Assembly (NCBI GenBank): GCA_944384125.1
Contig: CALWSF010000027.1
Coordinates: 1-52,068, forward strand
DNA: 52,068 nucleotides
Source of the DNA: an uncultured Lachnospiraceae bacterium
GTDB lineage: Bacteria > Bacillota > Clostridia > Lachnospirales > Lachnospiraceae
Reading direction: 5' to 3'
Shown: positions 35,089-43,743 of the stretch, piece by piece
Position numbering within the stretch: the stretch's first letter is position 1
Layout of the letters: every line of letters begins with the position of its first letter
Translations under genes and position numbers: made by a program
Notes under the pieces: model-generated
Told to the model about the DNA's origin: nothing
Seen by the model: the letters and a program-made list of their open reading frames with translations, nothing else
Databases searched by the model: none

Positions 35089-36525
35089 CTAATCCAAAAA
35101 CGTAACAGCTTTACACGGTGTCCGGTAGTTGGACGGAGAAATTGTAATACCTGTTCTTTCTGTGCTGGCGTGAATAACCTGGCCGCCGCCTATGTAAAGC
35201 GCTACATGATTGATATAATTTCCACTGGCATAGAACAATAAGTCACCCGGCTGTACATCTGAAACAGCAATTTCCTTTCCTCTCGCTGCCTGATCCCGTG
35301 AACTTCTTCCTGTCGTAATTCCAAAATGAGCGAAAATTGCCTGTGTAAATCCGGAACAGTCTGCCCCGTTTGTCAGGCTTGTCCCTCCATATACATAAGG
35401 ATTGCCTAAAAACTGCTTCGCATATGCAACAATCGCTGAACGTGTGGCACTCTCAACCGCACTGCCGCCGGAAGAACTGCCGCCGCCGGGACCCTTGGCT
35501 GCTTCTGTGGCCTTTGTTGTCTCCGGCGCTTTCGTCGTCTCCGGTGCCTTTGTTGTCTCCGGCGCTTTTGTTGTGCTGTTTTCTCCGGCCGGATTAGCCT
35601 CTATCGTTCCGCTGTATTCCGTCTGCGGTGCTTTTGTCGTTTCCGGTGCCTTTGTTGTCTCCGGTGCCTTTGTCTGAGCTGCTGTTTCCTTTTCGGCCTC
35701 TTTTTTGGCTTCATCCAGACGCTTCAAAGCCTCCTCAGCTTCTTTCTTGCGCTGTGCTTCGTCCGCCTGCATCTGCTGTTCTTCCTCCGCCGTCACTGCC
35801 TCATCAAATTCCACACGGATATCAATATAATCTTTAAAAACATATCCTACCAGATCATTATCAACTGATATCTTGGCAAAATCTCCCTCTTCTCCTATTA
35901 CCTCATATTCCGCATCCGGAGACAGCAAATCCAGCGTCCGGCTCTCCAGACTGGGAGATTCGCGCAGTCGCAGTGTAGATGTATTTGCCACACGTGCGTA
36001 AGATGTTCCAACCTGTCTTGCAATCGATTCCGCCTCAGAACCTGTGATAAAATACTGTGCCTTGATATATCCCTGCACGGAGCCGGACTGAATCTGATAC
36101 CATTTTCCGCCCTCTCCGTCAACGGTAGCAAGAATTGTGGCCGCACAGTTATTATAAATCTTTCCCACTACCGCGCTGCTGGTGTTGGCCTCAGCCCTGA
36201 CGTTTACATAACTGCTGACTCTTGATATTGCCACATTATCGTATGAAGATTTTGCCATAGCCTTCACGACTACGGTCTCATCCGTCTGTTCTGATTCCTC
36301 TGCCTCTTTTGACGCCGCTGCCAGTATTTCCCCGGAAGAAAAAGCCTGTGCCAGTTCCTCCTCCGGATTCAGGCTGCTGGCATAATAATTATTGATAGCT
36401 ACTGAAACTCCTGCCACTGACGCATCCGTCTCCAGATTCATGGCAGCTTCGGTTTTCATGCTCCCGACACCTGCGGCCGCAAGGCACGCAAAAAAACCAA
36501 TCAGTACTTTTTTAATATTTCTCAT
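35089..36525 (-). CDS. Secreted NlpC/P60 peptidoglycan hydrolase with SH3b domains and TKAPET repeats
   Basis: This 478-residue protein has a signal peptide (MRNIKKVLIGFFACLAAAGVG) and two bacterial SH3 domains (about 95-162, SYVNVRAEANTSSAVVGKI; about 178-235, STLRLRESPSLESRTLD) that would bind wall. An acidic/basic coiled coil (about 245-283) and Thr/Pro/Lys repeats (about 285-345) follow. The NlpC/P60 domain (about 360-478) has Cys390 (GADCSGF), His440 (NHVALYIGG) and His452. Such enzymes cut gamma-D-Glu-diamino acid bonds in wall peptides. AGGGGGA precedes the ATG. A single gene; the trxB gene precedes it on the same strand with 99 nt between. Confidence 0.94.
   Translation of the reverse strand: MRNIKKVLIGFFACLAAAGVGSMKTEAAMNLETDASVAGVSVAINNYYASSLNPEEELAQAFSSGEILAAASKEAEESEQTDETVVVKAMAKSSYDNVAISRVSSYVNVRAEANTSSAVVGKIYNNCAATILATVDGEGGKWYQIQSGSVQGYIKAQYFITGSEAESIARQVGTSYARVANTSTLRLRESPSLESRTLDLLSPDAEYEVIGEEGDFAKISVDNDLVGYVFKDYIDIRVEFDEAVTAEEEQQMQADEAQRKKEAEEALKRLDEAKKEAEKETAAQTKAPETTKAPETTKAPQTEYSGTIEANPAGENSTTKAPETTKAPETTKAPETTKATEAAKGPGGGSSSGGSAVESATRSAIVAYAKQFLGNPYVYGGTSLTNGADCSGFTQAIFAHFGITTGRSSRDQAARGKEIAVSDVQPGDLLFYASGNYINHVALYIGGGQVIHASTERTGITISPSNYRTPCKAVTFLD
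35509..35675 (-). repeat. In-frame 18-nt repeats encoding TKAPET
   Basis: Two blocks of tandem 18-bp units within the hydrolase gene encode APETTK hexapeptides, separated by a 17-residue linker (QTEYSGTIEANPAGENS). One block has about three units and the other about four. They form an extended linker between the coiled coil and the catalytic domain; tandem units can change number by slippage or recombination. Confidence 0.85.
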
Positions 36526-36624
36526 CTGAAATATATCCCCCTGTTATTGCAGGCAATCTTCGCCCTGTCTGCCGGATGTTTCTGTCTGCATCATTAACTG
36601 AATTCTGTGAACTCTTTTAAATCC

Positions 36625-37542
36625 CTATTCCCCGGCAAGATAGCGTTCAGCCGACGCAACACAGTTTGCTCCGTCTGCCGCTGCCGTAATAATCTGCCTC
36701 AGTGCCTTGGTTCTCACATCCCCTGCAGCAAAAACGCCTTCTACTGATGTCTTTCCATCCTCTCCGGCAACGATATATCCCTGTGCATCCAGTTCAAGCT
36801 GTCCTTCATACTCTTTGCTGTCCGGGGTAATGCCTACCGCAATGAAGACACCATCCACAGGCAGTGCGGACTTTTCTCCCGTTTTTTTATTCTGAAGCTG
36901 CAGCCTCTCTACACGGCCGTCCCCCTCAATAGCATCCACAACTGAATCCCATATTACCTCAATATTGTCAAGAGACATCAGTCTGTTCTGAAGACTCTTT
37001 GCCCCCCTGAACTCATCTCTTCTGTGAATCACATACACTTTTTTACACATTCTGGAAAGAAAAATTGCATCCTCCAGCGCAACATCGCCGCCGCCCACAA
37101 CAGCTGTCGTCTTTCCCCGGAAAAATGCACCGTCACATGTGGCACAGTAAGACACACCGGAGCCTGCCAGCATGTCCTCCCCGGCAGCCCCCAGCTTTCT
37201 GTGATGTGCACCGGATGCAATAATAACTGTCTTTGCCTCATACGTTTCATTCTCACAGATGACCCGTTTTATCCTGCCTGTAAAATCAACTGATGTAACC
37301 GTATCCTCAACAAATCCGGCCCCCAGCTTATCTGCATGCTCCCGCATTTTTGCGGAAAGGTCAAAACCTGAAGTTCCGGGAAGTCCCGGATAATTGTCAA
37401 CCTCATACGTGTTGAGTACCTGGCCTCCGCTGATCATGTTTTTCTCAATAACAACCGCTTTCAGCTCCGCTCTCCGGGCATAAATGGCCGCACTCAGCCC
37501 CGCCGGACCGGAACCTATAATAACAATATCATATAAAGACAT
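36625..37542 (-). CDS. trxB: Thioredoxin reductase
   Basis: TrxB uses NADPH and FAD to reduce thioredoxin. The 305-residue protein begins YDIVIIGSGPAGLSAAIYARRA (FAD site), has the redox pair CATC (Cys133/Cys136) in SGVSYCATCDGAFF, the NADPH loop VVGGGDVALEDAIFLSR and the C-terminal VEGVFAAGDVR block. This is the low-molecular-weight form. GAGGG lies upstream of the ATG. No thioredoxin gene is adjacent, so its partner is encoded elsewhere. Confidence 0.96.
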   Translation of the reverse strand: MSLYDIVIIGSGPAGLSAAIYARRAELKAVVIEKNMISGGQVLNTYEVDNYPGLPGTSGFDLSAKMREHADKLGAGFVEDTVTSVDFTGRIKRVICENETYEAKTVIIASGAHHRKLGAAGEDMLAGSGVSYCATCDGAFFRGKTTAVVGGGDVALEDAIFLSRMCKKVYVIHRRDEFRGAKSLQNRLMSLDNIEVIWDSVVDAIEGDGRVERLQLQNKKTGEKSALPVDGVFIAVGITPDSKEYEGQLELDAQGYIVAGEDGKTSVEGVFAAGDVRTKALRQIITAAADGANCVASAERYLAGE

Positions 37543-37681
37543 ATTCTTTCCCTCTATAATTCTAATATCAATCTGTCTTTCCTGTATATCTCACAGCTTA
37601 ACTGACACTTATTTTCCGACATCAGATCAGGCACAGAACACAATCGCTGACAATCTGCCTGATATTATCCTGAGTCTTCTT

Positions 37682-37711
37682 ATTATACCACAGTTAACCT
37701 TTCCGGCACAA
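37682..37711 (-). promoter_or_regulatory. Promoter of trxB
   Basis: The minus strand reads TTGTGC (37711-37706), an 18-nt spacer and TATAAT (37687-37682) with an extended TGG just before. It lies about 140 nt upstream of the trxB ATG. The remainder of 37543-37908 holds no other gene. Confidence 0.55.
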
Positions 37712-37908
37712 TGGCACAGCTCTTGAATCAGCCGCTTTTTACTCAGGAAAATCTTACAATTTTATAACGAAATCATTTCATTTTCTCTCATTTTTATAAA
37801 TTATCCCATCAAAACAGATGTTATCCCTGTCTTCTGTCTCTTCCATCCCACCCCTGTTCGTGATACAATACAATCATAAATATTTCATTTAATAAAGGAG
37901 TGATCTGC

Positions 37909-38640
37909 ATGGCAAGAAAAACTGTTCTGGTAACCGGTGCGTCCCGCGGAATCGGAAAAGCAATCGCGGTTAAATTTGCAAAAAAAGGCTACAATGTGGC
38001 AATTACCTGTCTGCAGCGCCAGGACCAGCTCCTCCAGACGCAGCTTGAAATTGAAAATTATCAGGTGGACTGTCTTTCCTGGCTCGGAGATGCAGGGGAT
38101 TTTGCCAGCTGCTCCCAGCTATTTGAGCGTATACGAAAACAATTCGGCACTCTGGATGTCCTCGTCAACAATGCAGGAATCTCCTATATCGGACTTCTGC
38201 AGGACATGAAGCCGGAAGAATGGGAGCAGATCATGCGCACTAACCTGACATCAGTCTTCAACTGCTGCCGCCTGGCTATACCGATGATGCTTCCAAGAAA
38301 ACAGGGAAAAATTATCAATATTTCTTCTGTATGGGGCGTATGCGGTGCATCCTGCGAGGCTGCCTATTCTGCCACAAAGGGCGGAATCAATGCATTTACT
38401 AAAGCACTTGCAAAAGAACTGGCTCCCAGCAATATTCAGGTTAATGCTATCGCCTGCGGTGCCATAGACACAGAAATGAATCATTTTCTCCACCGCGAGG
38501 AACTCATTTCTCTTCTGGAAGAAATTCCCGCCGGACGGCTGGGGCGGGCAGAAGAAGTAGCTGATCTCGCTTATCATCTTGGATATAAGGAATCTTATCT
38601 GACAGGACAAATCATCGGCCTGGACGGCGGATGGATCTGA
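37909..38640 (+). CDS. SDR family oxidoreductase (FabG-like)
   Basis: A 243-residue short-chain dehydrogenase/reductase. It has the NADP loop VTGASRGIGKAIA, the NNAG motif (VLVNNAGIS), the catalytic Ser-Tyr-Lys set (INISSVWG and YSATKGG), and the C-terminal GLDGGWI. The arrangement is close to FabG 3-oxoacyl-ACP reductase, but the gene is not in a fatty-acid cluster and so the substrate is uncertain. The ATG at 37909 follows AAGGAG by 8 nt. It is a single gene on the plus strand; downstream is a palindromic hairpin and the convergent MBOAT gene. Confidence 0.9.
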   Translation: MARKTVLVTGASRGIGKAIAVKFAKKGYNVAITCLQRQDQLLQTQLEIENYQVDCLSWLGDAGDFASCSQLFERIRKQFGTLDVLVNNAGISYIGLLQDMKPEEWEQIMRTNLTSVFNCCRLAIPMMLPRKQGKIINISSVWGVCGASCEAAYSATKGGINAFTKALAKELAPSNIQVNAIACGAIDTEMNHFLHREELISLLEEIPAGRLGRAEEVADLAYHLGYKESYLTGQIIGLDGGWI

Positions 38641-38657
38641 AAATATTTTTATTCTGC

Positions 38658-38689
38658 GGCAGCTCCATGCACCATATCATGGAGCTGCC
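38658..38689. terminator. Perfect 12-bp hairpin between convergent genes
   Basis: GGCAGCTCCATG (38658-38669) and CATGGAGCTGCC (38678-38689) pair exactly around an 8-nt loop. It lies 17 nt past the SDR stop and 55 nt past the MBOAT stop. There is no clear U-tract on either side, so it may stabilise or end either message. Confidence 0.5.
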
Positions 38690-38744
38690 CCTGCTCCAAA
38701 AGAAACAAATAATATTTTCAGAAGTGCTTCAGCATATTATCAAA

Positions 38745-40190
38745 TTAAAATCGAAAATATATAAACGGATTATACGTATTATTCACAAGATACATTGTAC
38801 ATAAAAACATCAGAACCGCCATTACCGCAATATCGGCAATCCATACATTTTCTTTTTCATATAAATGTTCTCTGAGACGCGGCAGACATATCTGAAGCGG
38901 TCCGGACAGCAAAATACCGCAAACCGCTGCAAAAATCACTTTTTTATTGGCGAACAGTGAAACCGGGTAGATCCCCTCGTTCCATATAAACATCCGCTTC
39001 AGTAAAAGCACTGCATCTGCCAGCGTATCAGCTCTGAAAAATACCCACCCTGTAATCACAATCAGCATAACATACAGATGATTCAGCCACTTAAACCGGT
39101 TTTTTTCCAGAATCTGTCCCAGCCATCCCCGCTCCAGAACAAGAAATATTCCGTAATAAAGTCCCCAGACTATAAAGGTAGCTCCCGCACCGTGCCAGAG
39201 TCCTGTCGCAAAAAATACGATCAGGAGGTTTATACATGTTCTTACCTGCCCTTTTCGATTTCCGCCAAGAGGAATATACAGATATTCCCTGAACCATGTG
39301 GACAGTGATATATGCCATCTTCTCCAGAATTCCCGCACAGAAGATGATATATAGGGATAATTGAAATTCTCCATAAAATCAAAGCCAAAGATTTTTCCGA
39401 GGCCAATCGCCATATCAGAATACCCCGAGAAATCAAAGTAAATCTGGAGTGTATACAGAAGTGCCATCAGCCATACCGTCTCTGTGCCAAGGAGCTCCAG
39501 GGGTTTTGACAGAACAGAATCCACAGAAGCAGCAAAGGTATTGGCCAGAAGCATCTTTTTTGCCAGTCCATATGAAAATCTTTTAATTCCATAAGCAATC
39601 CCTTCTGCCGTACACTGCCGTTTTTCAATCTGGCTGCACACATCATGATATTTTACAATAGGACCCGCAATCAGCTGGGGAAAAAACGAAATATACAATG
39701 CCAGGCGAAAAATATTTTTCTGAACTGTAATTGTTCCACGGTACACATCCACTACGTAGGACAGCGCCTGAAACGTATAAAATGAAATTCCTATCGGAAG
39801 AGCTATATCCTTAACCTGAAGCTGTATAGCATTCCCCGGAATATTCCGGGACAGCATATTAAATATGTCCACTGCAAAATTAAAATACTTAAAATATCCC
39901 AGCAGGCCCAGATTGACCGCAACACACAGAAATAATGCCATTCTGAGCTGAAGTCCACTGTCCGGCGCAGTATTTTTTTCCCGCATATATCCAATCAGAC
40001 ACCCAAAACCATAATTTACTGCAATGGAAAACAGCATTAAAAAAACGTATTTCGGCTCCCCCCATGCATAGAAAAAAATACTTGAGAAGAGAAGCACACC
40101 ATTGCGTATATGTGGATTTCGGGTCAGAAAATATAAAAACAGCACAGCCGGCAAAAAATACCAGAGGAACACAAGGGAGCTGAAAAGCAT
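38745..40190 (-). CDS. MBOAT family membrane O-acyltransferase
   Basis: A 481-residue polytopic protein of the AlgI/DltB group. It opens MLFSSLVFLWYFLPAVLFLYFL, has LPIGISFYTFQALSYVVDVYRG, the FPQLIAGPIVKY block, SGYSDMAIGLGKIFGFDFMENFNYPY, FWRRWHISLSTWFREYLYIPLGGNRKG and the catalytic His in GLWHGAGATFIVWG. Such proteins acetylate or otherwise O-acylate extracellular glycans or teichoic acid carriers. The partner hydrolase-like gene (AlgJ/AlgX/DltD type) usually beside it is absent here. The start follows AAAGGTGG. The polymer substrate is unknown. About 297 nt of non-coding sequence precede it. Confidence 0.92.
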   Translation of the reverse strand: MLFSSLVFLWYFLPAVLFLYFLTRNPHIRNGVLLFSSIFFYAWGEPKYVFLMLFSIAVNYGFGCLIGYMREKNTAPDSGLQLRMALFLCVAVNLGLLGYFKYFNFAVDIFNMLSRNIPGNAIQLQVKDIALPIGISFYTFQALSYVVDVYRGTITVQKNIFRLALYISFFPQLIAGPIVKYHDVCSQIEKRQCTAEGIAYGIKRFSYGLAKKMLLANTFAASVDSVLSKPLELLGTETVWLMALLYTLQIYFDFSGYSDMAIGLGKIFGFDFMENFNYPYISSSVREFWRRWHISLSTWFREYLYIPLGGNRKGQVRTCINLLIVFFATGLWHGAGATFIVWGLYYGIFLVLERGWLGQILEKNRFKWLNHLYVMLIVITGWVFFRADTLADAVLLLKRMFIWNEGIYPVSLFANKKVIFAAVCGILLSGPLQICLPRLREHLYEKENVWIADIAVMAVLMFLCTMYLVNNTYNPFIYFRF

Positions 40191-40372
40191 CGTTTCTACC
40201 ACCTTTATGGATTTATAAGCTCTGTCTGACGGCAGCCATACCGTATTTCTCTTTTACGCCCCCACAGACAGCCTTACAGAGAATGAGTCTATTATATTCC
40301 ATGAAAAACAATTAGTCAAACAAAGGGATACAGACAGTTTCTCCTATGACAGCTATTTCTTCTTTCTGACAA

Positions 40373-40397
40373 TAAAAAGTGCCATCCAGCCACTTTT
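40373..40397 (-). terminator. Intrinsic terminator of the butyrate/etf operon
   Basis: On the minus strand AAAAGTG pairs with CACTTTT around a short loop (GCTGGATGG), followed by TTATTG. It is about 90 nt past the etfA stop. Other parts of 40191-40487 contain no gene; MBOAT promoter elements were not clear. Confidence 0.55.
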
Positions 40398-40487
40398 GAC
40401 AAATGACTGAATGACACTTTCTGTCACTGCACAAATCAGTTTATGGCATATCAGCAGATATCATACAATATCCCGCCGCACAGTCCA

Positions 40488-41540
40488 TTAGTGATTCTTA
40501 GCAGCCTCTTTTGCTTCTTTAATTTTCTGAGTCAGCATCGGAACAATTTTGTTCAGATCGCCAACCACACCGTAATCAGCTACGTCAAAGATAGGAGCGG
40601 ACTCATCCTTGTTGATAGCAACGATAATATCAGACTCCTCCATACCTGCCAGATGCTGAATAGCTCCGGAGATACCGATTGCAAAATATACGTTCGGACG
40701 AACTGTCTTACCGGTCTGACCTACCTGAAGATCCTTTGGTTTCCAGCCTGCATCAACAACTGCACGGGAGCAGCTTACTGTTCCGCCGATTGCTTCTGCC
40801 AGCTCGTCAAGAATCTTGAAGTTCTCAGGGCTTCCCATTCCACGGCCGCCGGATACAAGGATCTTTGCATCCATAATATCAACCGTATTGGCAACAGCTT
40901 TAACAACTTCCATGATCTCTACATACTGATCATTCTCTGTGAATCCAGGATTGAACTCCTCAACCTCGCATTTTCTTCCCGGAACCTTCGGAGCCTTCTG
41001 CATAACACCAGGACGAACGGTTGCCATCTGAGGACGGAAATCCGGGCAGGCAATTGTAGCGATCGTGTTACCACCGAATGCCGGACGAGTCATAAGCAGC
41101 TGATTGTGCTTTGTCTCTTTGCCGGGAACCGGTGTGATCGGGAAATCGCCGATATCAAGTTTTGTACAGTCAGCCGTAAGACCTGTATGGATTCTTGCGC
41201 AGACACGGGGACCAAGGTCACGGCCGATAGCTGTAGCACCAATCAGGAAAATCTCCGGTTTATATTTCTCAATTACGGAAGCAAGCGCGTGTGTATACGG
41301 CTCTGTGCGGTACTCTTTAAGAGCGGGATCATCCACAACAATTACCTTGTCAGCGCCATACTCAGCAAGCTTGTCTGCCAGTCCCTTTACATCAGAACCA
41401 ACCAGAACTGCCGTAACGCCTTCTCCCAAGTCATTTGCCAACTCTTTTCCTTTGCCGATCAGCTCGTATGCGATATTGCTTATAACATTATCTACCTGCT
41501 GCGCAAAGACAAATACTCCCTTATATGCTTCTATATTCAT
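40488..41540 (-). CDS. etfA: Electron transfer flavoprotein alpha subunit
   Basis: EtfA with EtfB carries flavins that couple butyryl-CoA dehydrogenase to NADH and ferredoxin (electron bifurcation). The 350-residue protein has an N-terminal ETF domain and the C-terminal FAD-binding domain: ILVSGGRGMGSPENF, GGTVSCSRAVVDAGWKP, VGQTGKTVRPNVYFAIGISGAIQHLAGM and IIVAINKDESAPIFDVADYGVVGD. The ATG at 41540 (MNIEAYKG) follows an AAGAGTGG site; an upstream GTG is possible. It ends the operon after etfB with a 27-nt gap. Confidence 0.97.
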   Translation of the reverse strand: MNIEAYKGVFVFAQQVDNVISNIAYELIGKGKELANDLGEGVTAVLVGSDVKGLADKLAEYGADKVIVVDDPALKEYRTEPYTHALASVIEKYKPEIFLIGATAIGRDLGPRVCARIHTGLTADCTKLDIGDFPITPVPGKETKHNQLLMTRPAFGGNTIATIACPDFRPQMATVRPGVMQKAPKVPGRKCEVEEFNPGFTENDQYVEIMEVVKAVANTVDIMDAKILVSGGRGMGSPENFKILDELAEAIGGTVSCSRAVVDAGWKPKDLQVGQTGKTVRPNVYFAIGISGAIQHLAGMEESDIIVAINKDESAPIFDVADYGVVGDLNKIVPMLTQKIKEAKEAAKNH

Positions 41541-41567
41541 CTTATTCACCACTCTTTTCTATATAAT

Positions 41568-42359
41568 TTAGATTACGTGTTTCTCAGACAGTTTGGATAC
41601 GATATAATCTGCAGAACCTGCCGGATCGAGAACAACCTTCTCGCCAGATCCCTTTCTTACTTTATCAGAAGCCTTGGCAATCTGTGTCGGTGAGCCTTTA
41701 AGACCCAGATTGGAATCCAGAACATCCTTCAGATCATTTCTTCCCCAAACAGTTATATCTTTGGCATATGCGTCAAAGATTCCGCCCGGTGTCATGTACC
41801 GCGGCTCATTTAACTCAGCAAGAGCAGTTAAAAGACACGGAAGTTTTGCCTTTAATACATGATATCTGTCATCATACAGACGCTCAACTACAATATATTT
41901 TTCTTCAAGATTAATCTCACGGATCTTCTGTGCATAGCTGATAACCGGAAGTCCCAGATGCTCAGAAAGCTGCGGTCCAACCTGAGCCGTATCGCCATCG
42001 ATTGCCTGACGTCCTGTGATAATTAAATCATATTCAAGGTTGCGCAGTGCACCTGCCAGAGTCTGAGAGGTTGCCCATGTATCAGCACCGCCCAGAACGC
42101 GATCTGTAACAAGAACGCCTCTGTCTGCTCCCATAGCCATAGCCTCACGGAGAACCTCTTCTGCCTTCGGAAGACCCATGGTAACAACTGTAACTTCTGC
42201 GCCGTACTGGTCTTTAAGACGCAGTGCTGCTTCCAGACCTGCCTTGTCATCCGGGTTCATGATGGCAAGCATTGCACTTCTGTCAAGAGTACCATCCGGA
42301 TTAAACTTAACTCCGCCCTTTGTATCCGGAACCTGTTTAATGCAAACTACTATTTTCAC
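41568..42359 (-). CDS. etfB: Electron transfer flavoprotein beta subunit (GTG start)
   Basis: EtfB pairs with EtfA and holds the bifurcating flavin in Clostridial Bcd-Etf complexes. The 263-residue protein starts with GTG: (M)KIVVCIKQVPDTKGGVKFNPDGT. AAGGAG lies 10 nt upstream, and in-frame ATGs further upstream give an unconserved N-terminus. Conserved AMGADRGVLVTDRVLGGADTWATSQTLA and TGRQAIDGDTAQVGPQLSEHL blocks are present. It lies after a 144-nt gap behind bcd that contains a hairpin at 42467-42497. Confidence 0.96.
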   Translation of the reverse strand: MKIVVCIKQVPDTKGGVKFNPDGTLDRSAMLAIMNPDDKAGLEAALRLKDQYGAEVTVVTMGLPKAEEVLREAMAMGADRGVLVTDRVLGGADTWATSQTLAGALRNLEYDLIITGRQAIDGDTAQVGPQLSEHLGLPVISYAQKIREINLEEKYIVVERLYDDRYHVLKAKLPCLLTALAELNEPRYMTPGGIFDAYAKDITVWGRNDLKDVLDSNLGLKGSPTQIAKASDKVRKGSGEKVVLDPAGSADYIVSKLSEKHVI

Positions 42360-42466
42360 GGTATTTTCACTCCTTATTTTTCTTTTTCTATCAACTGAGA
42401 ACCCCGCCGCCATACCGGACTCCCAACCGTACCCTGCAGTACATTTGTTGTGTCCGATGCAGCAGA

Positions 42467-42497
42467 TTTCTCGCGGTTTCACACCCTTCGCGGGAAA
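42467..42497 (-). promoter_or_regulatory. Hairpin after bcd within the operon
   Basis: Arms TTTCTCGCG (42467-42475) and CGCGGGAAA (42489-42497) pair with one mismatch (C/A in the transcript), 6 nt after the bcd stop. There is no U-tract. One of four intergenic hairpins in this operon. Confidence 0.45.
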
Positions 42498-42503
42498 TCC
42501 GAA

Positions 42504-43658
42504 TTATTTCAGCAGAGAAGCTGAGATAACCATTCTCTGAACCTCGGAGGTTCCCTCGTAGATCTCCGTGATCTTGGCATCACGCATCATACGCTCTACA
42601 TCGTACTCTCTCGTGTAGCCGTAACCACCGTGAAGCTGTACAGCCTTGGTTGTCACTTCCATTGCAACCTCTGCCGCACACAGCTTAGCCATAGCAGCCT
42701 CTACAGAATAGCTCTTCTGTGTCTTCTTTGCCATAGCTGCTCTGTAAACAAGGAGCTGAGCCGCTTTAACCTTCGTTGCCATATCAGCCAGCTGGAACTG
42801 TGTATTCTGGAACTGTCCCAGAGTACGTCCAAACTGCTTTCTCTCTTTTACATAGTCAATTGTTCTTTCAAGAGCACCCTCTGCAAGACCAAGAGCCTGT
42901 GCAGCGATACCAATACGTCCGCCATCCAGAGTATGCATGGCAATATGGAATCCTTTGCCCTGCTGACCAAGCAGATTCTCCTTCGGAATTCTGCAGTCCG
43001 TAAAGATAAGCTCATACGTAGCAGATCCGCGGATACCCATCTTCTTCTCTTTTGTACCGAAGGTAAAGCCCGGTGTTCCTTTCTCAACGATAAATGCGGA
43101 AATTTCTTTTTTCTTTCTTCCCTTTGCATCCTCTTTTACACCGGTTACAGCGATGATAACATAAACATCTGCTTCCTTACCGTTTGTGATGAAGATCTTT
43201 GAACCGTTCAGAACCCACTCATCGCCGTCCAAAACAGCCTTTGTCTGCTGTCCCTGCGCATCTGTACCGGCACCCGGCTCTGTAAGTCCGAAAGCTCCCA
43301 GCTTCTCACCTTTCGCAAGAGGAACCAGATATTTCTGCTTCTGCTCTTCCGTTCCGAAGGTCTGAATCGGATCACAGCACAGGGATGTATGAGCGGAAAC
43401 GATAACGCCTGTTGTACCGCAGACTTTGGAAAGCTCCTCCACACACATCGCATAGGTCAGCGGATCACAGCCCTGTCCGCCGTATTCCTTTGGAACCGGA
43501 ATACCCATGAAACCGAGCTTCTGCATCTTCTCAACTGTTTCTTTCGGGAAGTGCTCCGTCTCGTCAACTTCCTGTGCCAAAGGTTTTACTTCTTTTTCGG
43601 CGAAGTCATGGAATAACTTTCTCGCCATTTCATGCTCTTTACTCAATGTAAAATCCAT
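42504..43658 (-). CDS. bcd: Butyryl-CoA dehydrogenase
   Basis: Bcd reduces crotonyl-CoA to butyryl-CoA with the EtfAB pair, the energy-conserving step of butyrate synthesis. The 384-residue acyl-CoA dehydrogenase has the FGLTEPGAGTDA FAD/substrate block, WVLNGSKIFITNG, the QFGRTLGQFQNTQFQLADM region, QLHGGYGYTREYDVERMMRDAKI and the catalytic-base EGTSEVQR (Glu368). GGAGG precedes the ATG. Position between hbd and etfB confirms the butyrate role over short-chain acyl-CoA catabolism. Confidence 0.97.
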   Translation of the reverse strand: MDFTLSKEHEMARKLFHDFAEKEVKPLAQEVDETEHFPKETVEKMQKLGFMGIPVPKEYGGQGCDPLTYAMCVEELSKVCGTTGVIVSAHTSLCCDPIQTFGTEEQKQKYLVPLAKGEKLGAFGLTEPGAGTDAQGQQTKAVLDGDEWVLNGSKIFITNGKEADVYVIIAVTGVKEDAKGRKKKEISAFIVEKGTPGFTFGTKEKKMGIRGSATYELIFTDCRIPKENLLGQQGKGFHIAMHTLDGGRIGIAAQALGLAEGALERTIDYVKERKQFGRTLGQFQNTQFQLADMATKVKAAQLLVYRAAMAKKTQKSYSVEAAMAKLCAAEVAMEVTTKAVQLHGGYGYTREYDVERMMRDAKITEIYEGTSEVQRMVISASLLK

Positions 43659-43692
43659 GTGTCTCTTCCTCCATCATTTTCTTATATACGCG

Positions 43693-43716
43693 AAAGGCGG
43701 CCCGTGAGAGCCGCCT
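43693..43716 (-). promoter_or_regulatory. Hairpin between hbd and bcd
   Basis: AAAGGCGGC (43693-43701) and GCCGCCT (43710-43716) form a GC-rich stem 27 nt past the hbd stop, followed by TTTCGCG on the minus strand. It may attenuate or stabilise transcripts inside the operon. Confidence 0.5.
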
Positions 43717-43743
43717 GATGCGGTTCACTTAAAAACCGGTAAA

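Noticed and set aside
35402-35677. Plus-strand frame rich in AFVVSG repeats opposite the hydrolase gene
   Set aside because: It is only the reverse reading of the TKAPET repeats; no ribosome binding site and the minus gene is certain.
40443-41693. Long plus-strand open frame opposite etfA
   Set aside because: Composition is shadow-like (Cys- and Asn-rich) and the opposite strand encodes a clear EtfA.
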